Source: Anaerobacillus isosaccharinicus (GTDB lineage Bacteria; Bacillota; Bacilli; Bacillales; Anaerobacillaceae). From it: a stretch of DNA of 64,000 nt. The DNA lies in NCBI RefSeq assembly GCF_001866075.3, contig NZ_CP063356.1, positions 3,772,164 through 3,836,163 of the forward strand. Direction: 5' to 3'. Under the pieces are notes generated by a model. That model had not been told where the DNA came from. It saw only the letters and a list, made by a program, of their open reading frames with translations, and made no database searches. Position numbers and translations under genes: made by a program. This document shows positions 33,196 through 43,500 of this stretch, piece after piece; the first letter of the stretch is position 1, and every line of letters starts with the position of its first letter.

Positions 33196-34300
33196 ACTAC
33201 TTTTTCTCTTGGGTACGTTGCTGTTTATAACTGGCTGTGCTCAAGAACGAATTGTCGAGGACTTGGGCTTTATCCATAGTGCAGCGTATGAATTAAATGA
33301 ATCAGAAAACGCAGAAAAAGAAGGAAAACTAATTATGACAATTACTCTTCCACAAATAGCTCCTACTGCTGAAGACAAATTAACATTAACAACGACGGCA
33401 AATACAAGTAAAGAAGGTCGAACCCAACTATCAAGGCAAACAGAGCGTGTGTTAGTCTCAGGACAATTAAGAACAGCGTTATTTAGTGATAACCTAGCTA
33501 GAGTAGGTTTTCTTGATACCATTGATACATTGAAACGCGATCATTCGATTGGTTTAAATGTTAAAATCATTGTCGTTAATGGAAGCAGTAAAGAGCTTTT
33601 AATGGGTGAGTATCCTCAGCATCCAAGAATAGGTCGTTACATTTATGAAATGATCGAAAAAGAAGCGCAAACACATGTGACAGTTGATACGACATTGTAT
33701 GAGTTTATTCGCGATTATCATGATGATGGGATTGACCCGATTGTACCACTCATAAAAAAGGGAAAAGAAGAATTAATTCTTAATGGAATTGGTCTTTTAA
33801 AAGGTGATCAGCTAGTCATGGAAGTTCATCCTAAAGATGGGCGTGTTTTTAAGATGCTCCATGGTGATTACTTAGGAGGAACAATTACGAAAGAAATCCA
33901 CTTAAAAAATGAGCCGAAAGAAGATGATTATTTATACATTTCGTTTAATACGTTAGAGTCGAAACGGAAGGTAATGGTGAAGTCTCCTTCTGAAATTCAG
34001 GTTAATTTAGAAGTTAAAGGCGGGATCGACGAATACACCGGACATTTAGAGTTAACGGAAGATGAAGTGCAAAAAGAAATTGAAAAAGACCTGGCAAAAT
34101 ATATAAAAGAGATAGGGGAAAAACTGATTAAGGAAATGCAAGAGAAACAAACAGATAGCCTAGGGTTCGGTCAATATGTAAGAAATCAATCTAGTTATAA
34201 CAGTTGGAAGAAAATGAACTGGAAAGAAGAGGTCTATCCAGATGCAAAGATTACATTTAATATAGATGTAAAATTAAAAGGGTTTGGAAGCGTGAAATGA
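33188..34300 (+). CDS. Spore germinant receptor subunit C (GerAC lipoprotein)
   Basis: Lipoprotein subunit of the receptor. TTG 33188 is chosen: GGGAGGG precedes it and it yields a signal peptide with lipobox ITGC (LRKLLFLLGTLLFITGC); the frame open to 33113 would only add residues translated out of gerAB. The 370-residue mature protein has the usual GerAC three-domain length, with features RIGRYIYEMIEKEAQTHVTV and GIGLLKGDQLVMEV. A terminator follows at 34321. Confidence 0.9.
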   Translation: MRKLLFLLGTLLFITGCAQERIVEDLGFIHSAAYELNESENAEKEGKLIMTITLPQIAPTAEDKLTLTTTANTSKEGRTQLSRQTERVLVSGQLRTALFSDNLARVGFLDTIDTLKRDHSIGLNVKIIVVNGSSKELLMGEYPQHPRIGRYIYEMIEKEAQTHVTVDTTLYEFIRDYHDDGIDPIVPLIKKGKEELILNGIGLLKGDQLVMEVHPKDGRVFKMLHGDYLGGTITKEIHLKNEPKEDDYLYISFNTLESKRKVMVKSPSEIQVNLEVKGGIDEYTGHLELTEDEVQKEIEKDLAKYIKEIGEKLIKEMQEKQTDSLGFGQYVRNQSSYNSWKKMNWKEEVYPDAKITFNIDVKLKGFGSVK

Positions 34301-34320
34301 TTATTAAATTGGCTTGGAGC

Positions 34321-34353
34321 TACCTTAAGTAAAATTTTTACTTGAGGTTTTTT
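34321..34353 (+). terminator. Terminator of the germinant receptor operon
   Basis: ACCTTAAGTAAA / TTTACTTGAGGT arms followed by TTTTTTC. Confidence 0.8.
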
Positions 34354-34458
34354 CATGTCGATTTATCATTTAACTTTCCTTATAGAAGTAATATGAGTAT
34401 TTGCATCAGAAAAGGCAAATTTCGGTGAAAAGTTCTAGAGTTTTCCCATAACTAATCT

Positions 34459-34473
34459 GTAATGTCACATTAC
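34459..34473 (+). promoter_or_regulatory. Perfect 15-bp palindrome in the 307-bp gap before the hybrid kinase
   Basis: GTAATGT-C-ACATTAC, 7-bp arms around one base, about 135 nt before the kinase gene. It has no hairpin-plus-T-run layout, so a protein-binding site is more likely than a terminator. The rest of 34354-34607 holds no gene that I can support. Confidence 0.45.
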
Positions 34474-34607
34474 GACGAAATCGCACCAATGTTATCTGTG
34501 GCATTATAGGATGTATAGCTATACTAACGGACGGATTTTCTGGGTAGTTTTAACTTATAAAATGTGAAAAAAGCTGAATATTAAATAGATAAAGGAAGTT
34601 TATTCTC

Positions 34608-35765
34608 ATGCCTAACGAAAAAGCAAAAATATTGATAATAGAGGATCAACATAATTCTTCGCTACAACAGATTTTATGTGCTGAAATGTATGAGCCGATT
34701 GTGGCCAATTCGGAAGAAAAAGCTTTAAAATATTTATTACAAAACGATTTTGCAGTCATCGTAATTGACGAATCCTTTTTCTCTAAGCGAGAAATGATTG
34801 AAACGGTTAAAAATCGTGAAGGTTGGAAGCATACTTCTGTTATCTTTATTACTTCGAAAAAAACTGAAAGTGAATGTGAAAATTTTGTTATTTCAAAAGG
34901 CACGATCGATTATGTTAGTAGACCTATAAACCCTTTTCTATTAAGGAGTAAAATAAACACGTTTGTAGAAATTTTTTTAAAACAGAATGAATTAGATAAG
35001 AAAAGGCTTTTTTGGGAACAGAAGTTAATGGAACTACAGGATTCTTACGATAATTTAGAAAAGTTAATAATAGATAAAACAGCAGAGAATATTAGATTAA
35101 AAGATGAAATCTTTCATTTAGATCGATTAAATAAAGTAGGTGAAATTGCAGCAGGTATTGCTCATGAAATTAGGAATCCAATGACAACGGTATTAGGTTT
35201 CTTACAATTATCAGTTGAAAACGAAACAAAGACGCCAAAGCATATCGTCCATTTAATGATTGATGAGTTAACAAGAGCAAATTCGATTATTTCTGAATAC
35301 TTACATTTAGCTAAAAATAGAGCTTCACAGATAGAGAAAGTCGATTTAAATGAAGTGCTAAAAACGCTTCATCCTTTACTTCAAGCGGAAGCAATATTGA
35401 CAAGAAAAACAATTGAACTTGATTTATGTGAAGATTGCTCAATTGATGTAGATGACAAGGAAATTAGACAGTTAATTCTAAATTTAACCCTAAATGGCCT
35501 AGAGTCAATGGAAGCCTCAGGTGTTTTAACAATCAAAACATCTGTTAAAAAAAATCAAATTGTTTTAGCTATTCAAGATCAAGGACATGGAATTGATATG
35601 GAGATATTAAACAAGGTAGGTACACCTTTTTTTACAACAAAGGAAAAGGGAACTGGTTTAGGTTTAGCGATTTGTTATCAAATTGTCTCAAGGTATGAAG
35701 CGAACATTGAGATTGAGAGCAATAAAAGCGGGACGACATTTTTCGTTCTTTTCCCGAAAAAATAG
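34608..35765 (+). CDS. Hybrid receiver - histidine kinase without membrane segments
   Basis: A 385-residue cytoplasmic protein: receiver-like domain (residues 1-125), coiled linker with ELQDSYDNLEKLIIDKTAEN, HisKA with phospho-acceptor His in AAGIAHEIRNPMTTVLGF, and HATPase with NLTLNGLESM, DQGHGID and KGTGLGLAI. The receiver keeps an aspartate (VIVIDESFF) but the conserved lysine of the KP motif is arginine (YVSRPINP). The kinase half resembles sporulation kinases. AAAGGAAG precedes the ATG. No separate response regulator is adjacent, so Spo0F or an unlinked regulator is the likely partner. Confidence 0.88.
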   Translation: MPNEKAKILIIEDQHNSSLQQILCAEMYEPIVANSEEKALKYLLQNDFAVIVIDESFFSKREMIETVKNREGWKHTSVIFITSKKTESECENFVISKGTIDYVSRPINPFLLRSKINTFVEIFLKQNELDKKRLFWEQKLMELQDSYDNLEKLIIDKTAENIRLKDEIFHLDRLNKVGEIAAGIAHEIRNPMTTVLGFLQLSVENETKTPKHIVHLMIDELTRANSIISEYLHLAKNRASQIEKVDLNEVLKTLHPLLQAEAILTRKTIELDLCEDCSIDVDDKEIRQLILNLTLNGLESMEASGVLTIKTSVKKNQIVLAIQDQGHGIDMEILNKVGTPFFTTKEKGTGLGLAICYQIVSRYEANIEIESNKSGTTFFVLFPKK

Positions 35766-35769
35766 GAAA

Positions 35770-35797
35770 AACACTCTTTAAAAGCAGTGTTTTTTTG
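35770..35797 (+). terminator. Terminator after the hybrid kinase
   Basis: AAACACT / AGTGTTT arms around an AT-rich loop, then a T-run. Confidence 0.75.
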
Positions 35798-35867
35798 TCT
35801 ATTGTAAAATCATATTTCCTACAATTACGGGCATATTAACAGGAAAATAGAGGAAGGTGGTAGGTCA

Positions 35868-36254
35868 ATGGAAACTAAAGAAACTGTAACAGAAACAAGA
35901 AGTATTTTTAATAAGTTAAGTAATAAAACTCGTTCGATTTTTGAGGCCTTATCTGACATGGTCCATAAAGGCGTTACCGTAAAAGAAATTGCAGAAATGG
36001 TGAAACACCATGAAAGTACGCAAAAGACGAGTAAAACACTACTAGGAATAACGTACAACTTTTATAAATTAAAAATTCAAGACCTTATGTTCCAATTAGA
36101 GATAAAGCAAGGTGCCATTAAACAAATCTTATATTTTAAAGTGTACACTTCAGACCATACTGTTTTCACCTATCGTTCTTACGAGGATGGATTAATGCTA
36201 AACGATCAAATAAAAACAGATCATTTGCCTGAGATAGTGAAGGCAAGTAAGTAA
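35868..36254 (+). CDS. Unknown soluble protein, 128 residues
   Basis: A hydrophilic protein starting METKETVTETRSIFNKLSN behind GGAAGGTGG. The first 60 residues are helical with an EALSDMVHKGVTVKEIAEMV segment that could be a helix-turn-helix-like unit; the C-terminal half is predicted beta-rich (GAIKQILYFKVYTSDHTVFTY). I do not recognise the family. It stands alone between two terminator-bounded units. Confidence 0.6.
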   Translation: METKETVTETRSIFNKLSNKTRSIFEALSDMVHKGVTVKEIAEMVKHHESTQKTSKTLLGITYNFYKLKIQDLMFQLEIKQGAIKQILYFKVYTSDHTVFTYRSYEDGLMLNDQIKTDHLPEIVKASK

Positions 36255-36490
36255 ATAAGTTAGTTTATTTGAGCAAAAAATGACTGACACAATTTTTGAC
36301 AGACATTTTTAATACAAATGATTTAGTTTACATTTATTAGTCCAACCGGAACAATCACTGAGTTAAATGTCTTAATAGGTTAAAAAACTATCTCTTTTGC
36401 ACATTTTTCGAAGATTGGGGACGAACATTAGTTAATAGCTTATACTGCTAAAACTCCTTTCACATAGTGTATTGTAAAGGAGGGATAGAG

Positions 36491-36670
36491 ATGAGCAATA
36501 AACATTTTGACCGACGTGATCGTCGTAAAAAGCGTCGTCTAAAAGGAATTGACGGTGCTTTTAGTTGGCGCTGTTGCTTTGCTAGTAAAAGATATCAACT
36601 AGATTTCTCTAATGTAGATGATCCTTGTATACCGAAGAAGAAAAAGCATTTTCGACATTGTGTTTGTTAG
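36491..36670 (+). CDS. Small basic cysteine-rich protein, unknown
   Basis: A 59-residue protein; ATG 36491 follows AAAGGAGGGA. The N-terminal third is very basic (RRDRRKKRRLK) and cysteines occur as a CC pair mid-protein, one in DDPC and a CVC end. The cluster could bind metal or nucleic acid, or it could be a spore-coat-type peptide. No family recognised. It has its own region with a terminator right after, so it is a separate unit. Confidence 0.55.
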   Translation: MSNKHFDRRDRRKKRRLKGIDGAFSWRCCFASKRYQLDFSNVDDPCIPKKKKHFRHCVC

Positions 36671-36680
36671 ACCTAGAGTA

Positions 36681-36706
36681 GAGGAGCACTTGCTTTTGCA
36701 AGTGCT
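36681..36706 (+). terminator. Terminator after the small cysteine-rich gene
   Basis: GAGCACTTGC / GCAAGTGCTC stem with a TTTT loop, followed by TATTTAG; perfect arms but a weak T-run. Confidence 0.65.
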
Positions 36707-36878
36707 CTATTTAGAGTGTAGTTAAAGGATCAGAATTGCTTGCTGTAATCAAAATGGCTAATAGAAAGCTATCTCATTGATATCATTTTGCTAGCAGATG
36801 AAAAAATTGGATTTTATTATAATTTTATTCCGATGTTAGTTACTATAATCATATTATGTTAACTGACAAACTTCCCCC

Positions 36879-36919
36879 TTTACAAACCAAACGTACATTC
36901 TCTATAATTTTATTATAGA
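36879..36919 (+). promoter_or_regulatory. Promoter of mrfAB with a palindrome over its -10 box
   Basis: TTTACA, 18-nt spacer and TATAAT (36903-36908). The -10 box lies in the perfect inverted repeat CTCTATAAT-N3-ATTATAGAG, reminiscent of an operator. No LexA-type site (CGAAC-N4-GTTCG) is visible. Confidence 0.55.
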
Positions 36920-36933
36920 GGATGGTGATCTAT

Positions 36934-39216
36934 TTGCTAAAAAAATTATCGCTTCAAAAATTTATAGAGGAATTAAAAGTAGATGAGAATGTCGTGCACT
37001 GGCACGAGCTCAAAGGCCAAGAAGCGAAAACAAGTTTATTCTCTGCTAGTTTAGATCAACGAATTATTACCGCTCTGAAAACAAAGGGTATTAACGAGTT
37101 ATATACACATCAAGCAACAGCGTATGAACTTGCTCGCCAAGGAAAAAGCTTTACCGCCATTACACCAACGGCATCAGGGAAGACGCTCTGCTATAACTTA
37201 CCTGTTTTGCAGCAAATTTGTGAAGATCCAACAAGCCGTGCATTATATATTTTCCCTACAAAAGCTCTTGCTCAAGATCAGCGCAGTGAATTAAATGAAG
37301 TCATTAATGCCATTGGCGCTGATATTAAAGGATTTACATATGACGGCGATACCGCACCAAACATTCGCCAAGTCGTTCGAAAAGCTGGTCATATCGTCAT
37401 TACAAACCCTGATATGCTGCACTCTGCAATTTTACCGCACCATACGAAGTGGGTCTCTTTATTTGAAAACTTAAAATATGTTGTTATTGACGAGCTCCAC
37501 ACGTATCGAGGTGTTTTTGGTAGCCATGTAGCCAACGTCATTCGGCGTTTAAAGCGGATCTGTGCGTATTATGGTAGTGATCCAATCTTTATCTGTACTT
37601 CAGCAACGATTGCTAACCCAAAAGAGCTTAGTGAGACATTAACTGGTAAAAAGATGACCGTGATTAACAATAACGGGGCTCCTCGAGGGAAAAAGCATTT
37701 TGTTTTTTACAATCCACCTATCGTTAATAAACCGTTACAAATTAGGAAAAGTACAACAGTCGAAGTTAAGAGATTAGCCTCTAAGTTACTCGCTAATAAC
37801 ATAAAAACCATCGTCTTTGCGAGAAGTAGGGTTCGTGTTGAAATTATTTTGAGTCATCTTCAGGAGTTAGTAGCTAAAGAACTTGGAAAAAAATCAATCA
37901 GGGGTTATCGAGGGGGATACTTGCCAAAGCAACGACGGGAAATTGAACATGGGTTACGGAACGGTGACATTAAGGGTGTTGTTAGCACAAATGCCCTTGA
38001 GTTAGGTGTTGATATTGGACAACTGCAAGCGTGTGTGATGACAGGATATCCAGGTTCCATTGCTAGTGTTTGGCAGCAAGCAGGGAGAGCAGGACGAAGA
38101 CATGATGAAGCGCTAATTATCATGGTCGCAAACTCGACGCCAATAGATCAATTTTTAGTTAACCAACCAGAATACTTCTTTGAAGCTACTCCAGAGCATG
38201 CCAGAATTAATCCTGATAATCTAATTATTCTAGTTGATCATTTGAAATGTGCTGCCTATGAGCTACCGTTTAAGCAAGGTGATTTGTTTGATGGCGTTGA
38301 TGTTGAAGATGTACTTCACTTTTTAACAGAAGAGCAAGTATTGCATTACCAACAAAATAAATGGTTTTGGATGAACGATTCCTTTCCTGCTCACAACATT
38401 AGTCTACGCTCGGCAGCCCAGGAAAACGTCATCATTATTGATCAAACCGATATTGCCAATGCACAAGTCATTGGTGAAATGGATACATTTAGTGCCATGA
38501 CGCTACTACATGATGAAGCTCTCTACTTACATGAAGGAACACAGTTTCAAGTAGAAAAATTAGATTGGGAAGAAAAAAAGGCGTTTGTACGTGAAGTTGA
38601 TGTTGATTATTTCACAGATGCTAATTTAGCTGTTCAACTTAAGGTGTTAGAAGTAGATAAACAAAAGAAACATGCTAGCTGCTCTGTTGAATTTGGTGAT
38701 GTAACAGTTAATGCGATGGCGACAATCTTTAAGAAAATAAAGCTTTCGACGTTTGAAACGATTGGTTCAGGACCAATCCATTTACCAGAACAAGAGCTCC
38801 ATACAAATGCAACATGGATTCAATTTGAGGAAAGTGTCCAAGAAGAAATCGGCAAAGAAGCATTAGAAAATGCCCTTATTGGTCTTTCTCATGTGTTACA
38901 AGCGGTATCTAGCGTTTATTGTATGTGTGATCGGACCGATCTACGCTCCGTTCCACAAATGAAAGCGATTCATTCAGGGAAACCAACGATTTTTTTATAC
39001 GACCGCTATCCTGGTGGCGTCGGTTTAAGTGAAGATGTCTATAAACATATTACCGTCATTTTAGAACGAACAAAACAATATATACAAGCGTGTACATGTG
39101 AAGAAGGCTGTCCTTCTTGTGTTGGCGTTGGATCGAAGGAAAATACGAAAAAGCTCTCTTTAACATTACTAGAAAAGCTGCTAGAAGTGAGGGAGACTGA
39201 TGTCATTAAAAAATAA
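36934..39216 (+). CDS. mrfA: DEAD/DEAH-box DNA helicase MrfA (YprA)
   Basis: Helicase of the MrfAB mitomycin-specific excision repair pathway described in B. subtilis. TTG 36934 is favoured because GGTGATC, complementary to the 16S end, lies just before it; ATG 36922 would sit on the ribosome site. Motifs: Walker A TPTASGKT, DEAH-type VIDELHTY, TSATIANP, and ELGVDIGQLQACVMTGYPGS with AGRAGRR in the second RecA fold. The C-terminal DUF1998 region has the four zinc cysteines CTCEEGCPSC. About 760 residues, as in B. subtilis (749). It overlaps mrfB by 17 nt. Confidence 0.92.
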   Translation: MLKKLSLQKFIEELKVDENVVHWHELKGQEAKTSLFSASLDQRIITALKTKGINELYTHQATAYELARQGKSFTAITPTASGKTLCYNLPVLQQICEDPTSRALYIFPTKALAQDQRSELNEVINAIGADIKGFTYDGDTAPNIRQVVRKAGHIVITNPDMLHSAILPHHTKWVSLFENLKYVVIDELHTYRGVFGSHVANVIRRLKRICAYYGSDPIFICTSATIANPKELSETLTGKKMTVINNNGAPRGKKHFVFYNPPIVNKPLQIRKSTTVEVKRLASKLLANNIKTIVFARSRVRVEIILSHLQELVAKELGKKSIRGYRGGYLPKQRREIEHGLRNGDIKGVVSTNALELGVDIGQLQACVMTGYPGSIASVWQQAGRAGRRHDEALIIMVANSTPIDQFLVNQPEYFFEATPEHARINPDNLIILVDHLKCAAYELPFKQGDLFDGVDVEDVLHFLTEEQVLHYQQNKWFWMNDSFPAHNISLRSAAQENVIIIDQTDIANAQVIGEMDTFSAMTLLHDEALYLHEGTQFQVEKLDWEEKKAFVREVDVDYFTDANLAVQLKVLEVDKQKKHASCSVEFGDVTVNAMATIFKKIKLSTFETIGSGPIHLPEQELHTNATWIQFEESVQEEIGKEALENALIGLSHVLQAVSSVYCMCDRTDLRSVPQMKAIHSGKPTIFLYDRYPGGVGLSEDVYKHITVILERTKQYIQACTCEEGCPSCVGVGSKENTKKLSLTLLEKLLEVRETDVIKK

Positions 39217-40426
39217 ACTATTACGGATGAAAGGGCACATGCAGTTACCCGAAAAACGAGAGCCACATGTTGAAACAAGAACAACTGATGACGGACAAGA
39301 CTGGTCTAGTATAAGTGGAACACCGTTATTTTTAGATGAGCAATGGACGATATTTCGAGAAGTTCACTATCCCATTGACTATAAATTCGGGGTCCATCGA
39401 TTTTCAGAATTAAAAGGAGTCATCCAGCTTTGGAATGAAGCAGACCTTAACCATCCCCTAGCGGCAACTGGTATCAAAGAAAACCAATTGGTTTTCTTTG
39501 ATACAGAAACGACAGGTCTTGGGACCGGAACGGGAAATACAATTTTTTTATTAGGCTACTGTCATATTGAGGACGATGTTGTAAAGGTTAAGCAATTTTT
39601 TCTTCCAGGCCCAGCTCATGAAGCGGCAATGTACTATCACTTTTTAGATGATGTGCAGGATTTATCCAATCTTGTTACGTATAACGGAAAAGCTTTCGAC
39701 TGGCCAGCCGTTCGGACACGACACACGTTAGTAAGGGACAAAGTTGGAAAACTACCGAAGTTTGGTCACGATGATTTGCTTCACGCGTCTAGAAGGCTAT
39801 GGAAAGACACGCTACCGTCTTGTCGTTTGTCCATCGTTGAGAAAGAGATATTAAGTATTGAAAGAGATGGTGACACACCTGGAAGCTTAGCACCGTTATT
39901 GTATTTTGATTATTTACGAGAAAAGGATCCAAAGATCATTGAAGGTGTCCTAAAACATAATGAAATGGACGTTTTATCTTTAATCGTCCTATATATTCAC
40001 CTATCGAAAAAACTATTAAATAAAGCGTCTACCTCCATGAATGAGATGTATGAAGTTGCGCGCTGGTTTGAAAAAGAGAAAGAAATGACAAGAGCAACTC
40101 TCCTTTATGAACAAGTGACTAAAAGTCAGTCTCCAAGACAAAATGATGCACTCTTAGCTCTCGGTTTGATTTTTAAAAAAGAAAAAAAACTAGAGGAAGC
40201 AGTGGATTGTTTTTTGCAGTTAGCAGACAAAGAATCAGGGCCTTCTGTAAGAGCATGTATTGAGCTAGCAAAACTTTACGAGCATCAATTTAAAGATATC
40301 GAAAAGGCTTTCTTTTATACTGAGCTTGCTTATCATCGACAAAAGCACATTAGCAGGCTTTTAAAGGAAAGAAAGCTACTTCAGGAGTTAAAACTGAGAA
40401 GTGAGCGATTAAATAATAAGCGGTAA
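39200..40426 (+). CDS. mrfB: Exonuclease MrfB (YprB)
   Basis: DnaQ-like 3'-5' exonuclease that works with MrfA in lesion removal. Catalytic acidic residues are in VFFDTETTGLGTGTGN, TYNGKAFDWPAV and HNEMDVLSL. The C-terminal 100 residues contain tetratricopeptide-type helices (DALLALGLIFKKEKKLEEAV). 408 residues compared with 413 in B. subtilis. Start ATG 39200 lies inside the end of mrfA behind AGTGAGGGA, so the two proteins are translationally coupled. Confidence 0.92.
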   Translation: MSLKNKLLRMKGHMQLPEKREPHVETRTTDDGQDWSSISGTPLFLDEQWTIFREVHYPIDYKFGVHRFSELKGVIQLWNEADLNHPLAATGIKENQLVFFDTETTGLGTGTGNTIFLLGYCHIEDDVVKVKQFFLPGPAHEAAMYYHFLDDVQDLSNLVTYNGKAFDWPAVRTRHTLVRDKVGKLPKFGHDDLLHASRRLWKDTLPSCRLSIVEKEILSIERDGDTPGSLAPLLYFDYLREKDPKIIEGVLKHNEMDVLSLIVLYIHLSKKLLNKASTSMNEMYEVARWFEKEKEMTRATLLYEQVTKSQSPRQNDALLALGLIFKKEKKLEEAVDCFLQLADKESGPSVRACIELAKLYEHQFKDIEKAFFYTELAYHRQKHISRLLKERKLLQELKLRSERLNNKR

Positions 40427-40548
40427 ATTCATCATTCTTTCATACACCTTTTAAAGGTGGGAAAGATAATGTTGATTTTACCGCTTCTTCTTTCTTCTCA
40501 TTTTTTCGAAAATTCGCTATAGTAGAAGAGGTAAGGATGGTGTAAAAA

Positions 40549-43500
40549 GTGATAAAAGAAAAACAACAGTCAACCGTTCAGGGAATCATTCCCTTTACAA
40601 CAGAAGAACAACAGCGTTTAGAAATGCTTCGTGACAAAAAAAGTGCAGGAATATTTGAAGTTGCTTTTTGTGGACACTTTTCTGCGGGGAAATCAACAAT
40701 CTTGAATACGTTATTAGGGGCAGAGGTTCTTCCTACAAGCCCAATACCTACAAGTGCGAATATTATTGAGATCAAAAATGGCGAGCAAGGCTTAACAGTT
40801 CATTCTAAGAAAGAAGCACCAAAAGTCTGGCATGGGGAAATTCCTTGGAATAAAGTTCGCGAATGGGGAATGAACGGTGGTGACATTTCAAAAATGACCA
40901 TTACAGCACCACTTCAATTCCTTGGTGACCATAGTTGTATTCTAGATACGCCCGGAGTTGACTCTACTGACGAATCGCATGAAGCTGTAACGGTGGAGCA
41001 GCTTTATACAACCGATGCAATTCTATACGTCATGGATTATAATCATGTCCAATCAGAAACAAACCTCTATTTTTTAAAGCAATTATCTCTGGAAAAGAAG
41101 CTCATCTATATTGTTATTAACCAAGTTGACAAACATAACGAAGCTGAAATTCCATTTTCAATGTTTAAAAAATCTGTTGAAGACGTTTTCCGTAGTTGGG
41201 AAATTAAGTATATGGGAATGTACTTCACTTCAATGAAAAACCAAAACCACCCATTAAATCAGTTTTCGCTTTTAGAAAGTGAGTTAAAAGGATTGTTGTT
41301 TCAAAGTAAGAAATTAACGGAAGGATCACAACTTCGATTAGAGCATGGTTTCTACCATGCAGTCGAAAGTCGCCTTCAGGAGGAAAAGCAAGAGGCAATC
41401 CTAGAGGTAATTTCCAAAATGAAAGAAAAAGGCTATGACTTAGACCAATTAGCTGAGGAACAACAGCTAACACAACAACTACTTTCTTTGAACAAGTACG
41501 ATGAAGAGCTTTGGGGTCAATTTGACAGTGAGCTTGGAAAATTGTTTAAAAACGTCACTTTATTCCCAGCAACGACGACCGATAAAGCTCGGGATTGGAT
41601 TGATAGTTTGCAGCCTGGCTTTAGAGTAGGCCTTCTTTTTACAAAAAAGAAAACTGAAGAAGAACAAGAAAGACGTTTAGAAAAGCTCTTGATCGAACTT
41701 CAAGAAAAGGTAAAATCTCAGTTACTATTTCATGTTCAAAGCTTTTTTCAAAAAGTCGATCGAACAAAGTTATCCAATATTGAAGCTTTTGAGGAAGGGT
41801 ACAGCAACTTGCCGTTTCAGATTACGAAAGAGTTTCTAAAGAAACGTGTCTTAACAGAACACTCTAATCGTGAATATGTGTTTACGTTTACTGGTGAAAT
41901 TACAAGTGAAATCGTAAAGGAACTAAAAAATCGAGCAAAATCTCTAGTACAAATTCAAATTTCTGGGCTTGAGCAATTCGTCCAAAGGGAAATAGAACAA
42001 TTACAACAACAACTAGCAAAATTCAAGGAAATTCAAAACTATAGTCAGAAGATGGATGAGATTAAGACTAGATATCTTATATTCATAGAAAGTGTTCAAG
42101 AGAAATTGAAACAGTTCCCAGCAGATCGTCACTTCAATGAGCAAATTGTTAAAGCGATGCAAGGTGAGTATCCAAAAGAACAGGGGAGTACGTTTACTAA
42201 CATTGTTTTTGAAAATGAAAGTGTTATTGAAGCTGACGCTCTTTTGGAGCATCAAGTTAGTCCAATTAGCTTTTCTGAGGAAGATACGACACGCTGGTTA
42301 GCAAATGTAAAAAAAGCGTTACTAAATCATCAAAAGACGACAGTTTTAGCAGGAGAGCGAAATCATTTGCTCGAACGAATAGAGCGCTATGAAAAGCAAA
42401 CGTTCATTATCTCTTTATTTGGAGCCTTTAGTGCCGGAAAATCAAGCTTTGCTAATGCGCTATTAGGAGACAATGTTTTACCTGTATCGCCTAATCCAAC
42501 AACGGCAACGGTTAGTACAATTCAAAAGGCTACAACCCAATTCCCGCATGGAACAGTTGTTGTTACTTTGAAGTCTAGACAAAGCTTGGACAAAGAAATA
42601 GTAGCCGTTGCAAAAGAGTTAGATGCAAAGCTTACGCTAGACAATATTGAAGCTTGGAAGCCTAATATGAAAGAATATGTTTCAAGCTGGCAAAAAACTT
42701 ATGCAGAGTATTTGTTAACAATTAAAAATAGTTTAGGTGAGAGTGAATGGAAATTAGGAACTGACCTTATAGTGACACTTGACGATTTACAAGGATTAGT
42801 TGCAGATGAAAGTAAAGCGTGTTTAATTGAGGAAGTTCATATTTACTACGACGCACCGATTACGAAAAAAGGAATTGTCTTAGTTGATACACCAGGAGTG
42901 AATTCTATCCATGGTCGTCATACAAATGTTGCATTCCAACAAATGCGTTCTTCAGACGCAATATTTTATTTAACCTATTATAATCATGCGTTTTCGAAGG
43001 CTGATCAATACTTTTTACAGCAAATGGCCAAAGTAAATGAAAGCTTTCAACATGATAAATTATATTTTGTTATTAATGCTGCCGATTTAGCTGGTAGCCT
43101 AGGCGAGTTAAACGGTGTCCGCAAACATGTTCATGATCAACTTGTGAGAAACGGGATTGCCACGCCACGCCTCTACCATTTATCTAGTAAAGAAGGGTTG
43201 ATTAGTAAAAAGCAAAGTTCAAATATAGAAACTAGCTTTTCTAAGTTTGAGCGGGCTTTTTACGATTATACGGTTTTAGAATTAAAGCAACTCAGCTTGA
43301 ATATGATAACCACGGAACTAAGGCAATTTATAAATAAAGCAAACGACAGCATAGCATTCATGAAGGAAGAAACGGCGACGAAGGTGAAAAAGCACGAAGA
43401 ATTAAAGTTAATCGTTGAAGCTCTAGTTCAGAAAGTTGAGGAGGCAGTGTTTACCTACGCCCTTCGAGATGTGACTCATGAATTTGAGCAGTTAGTTCTT

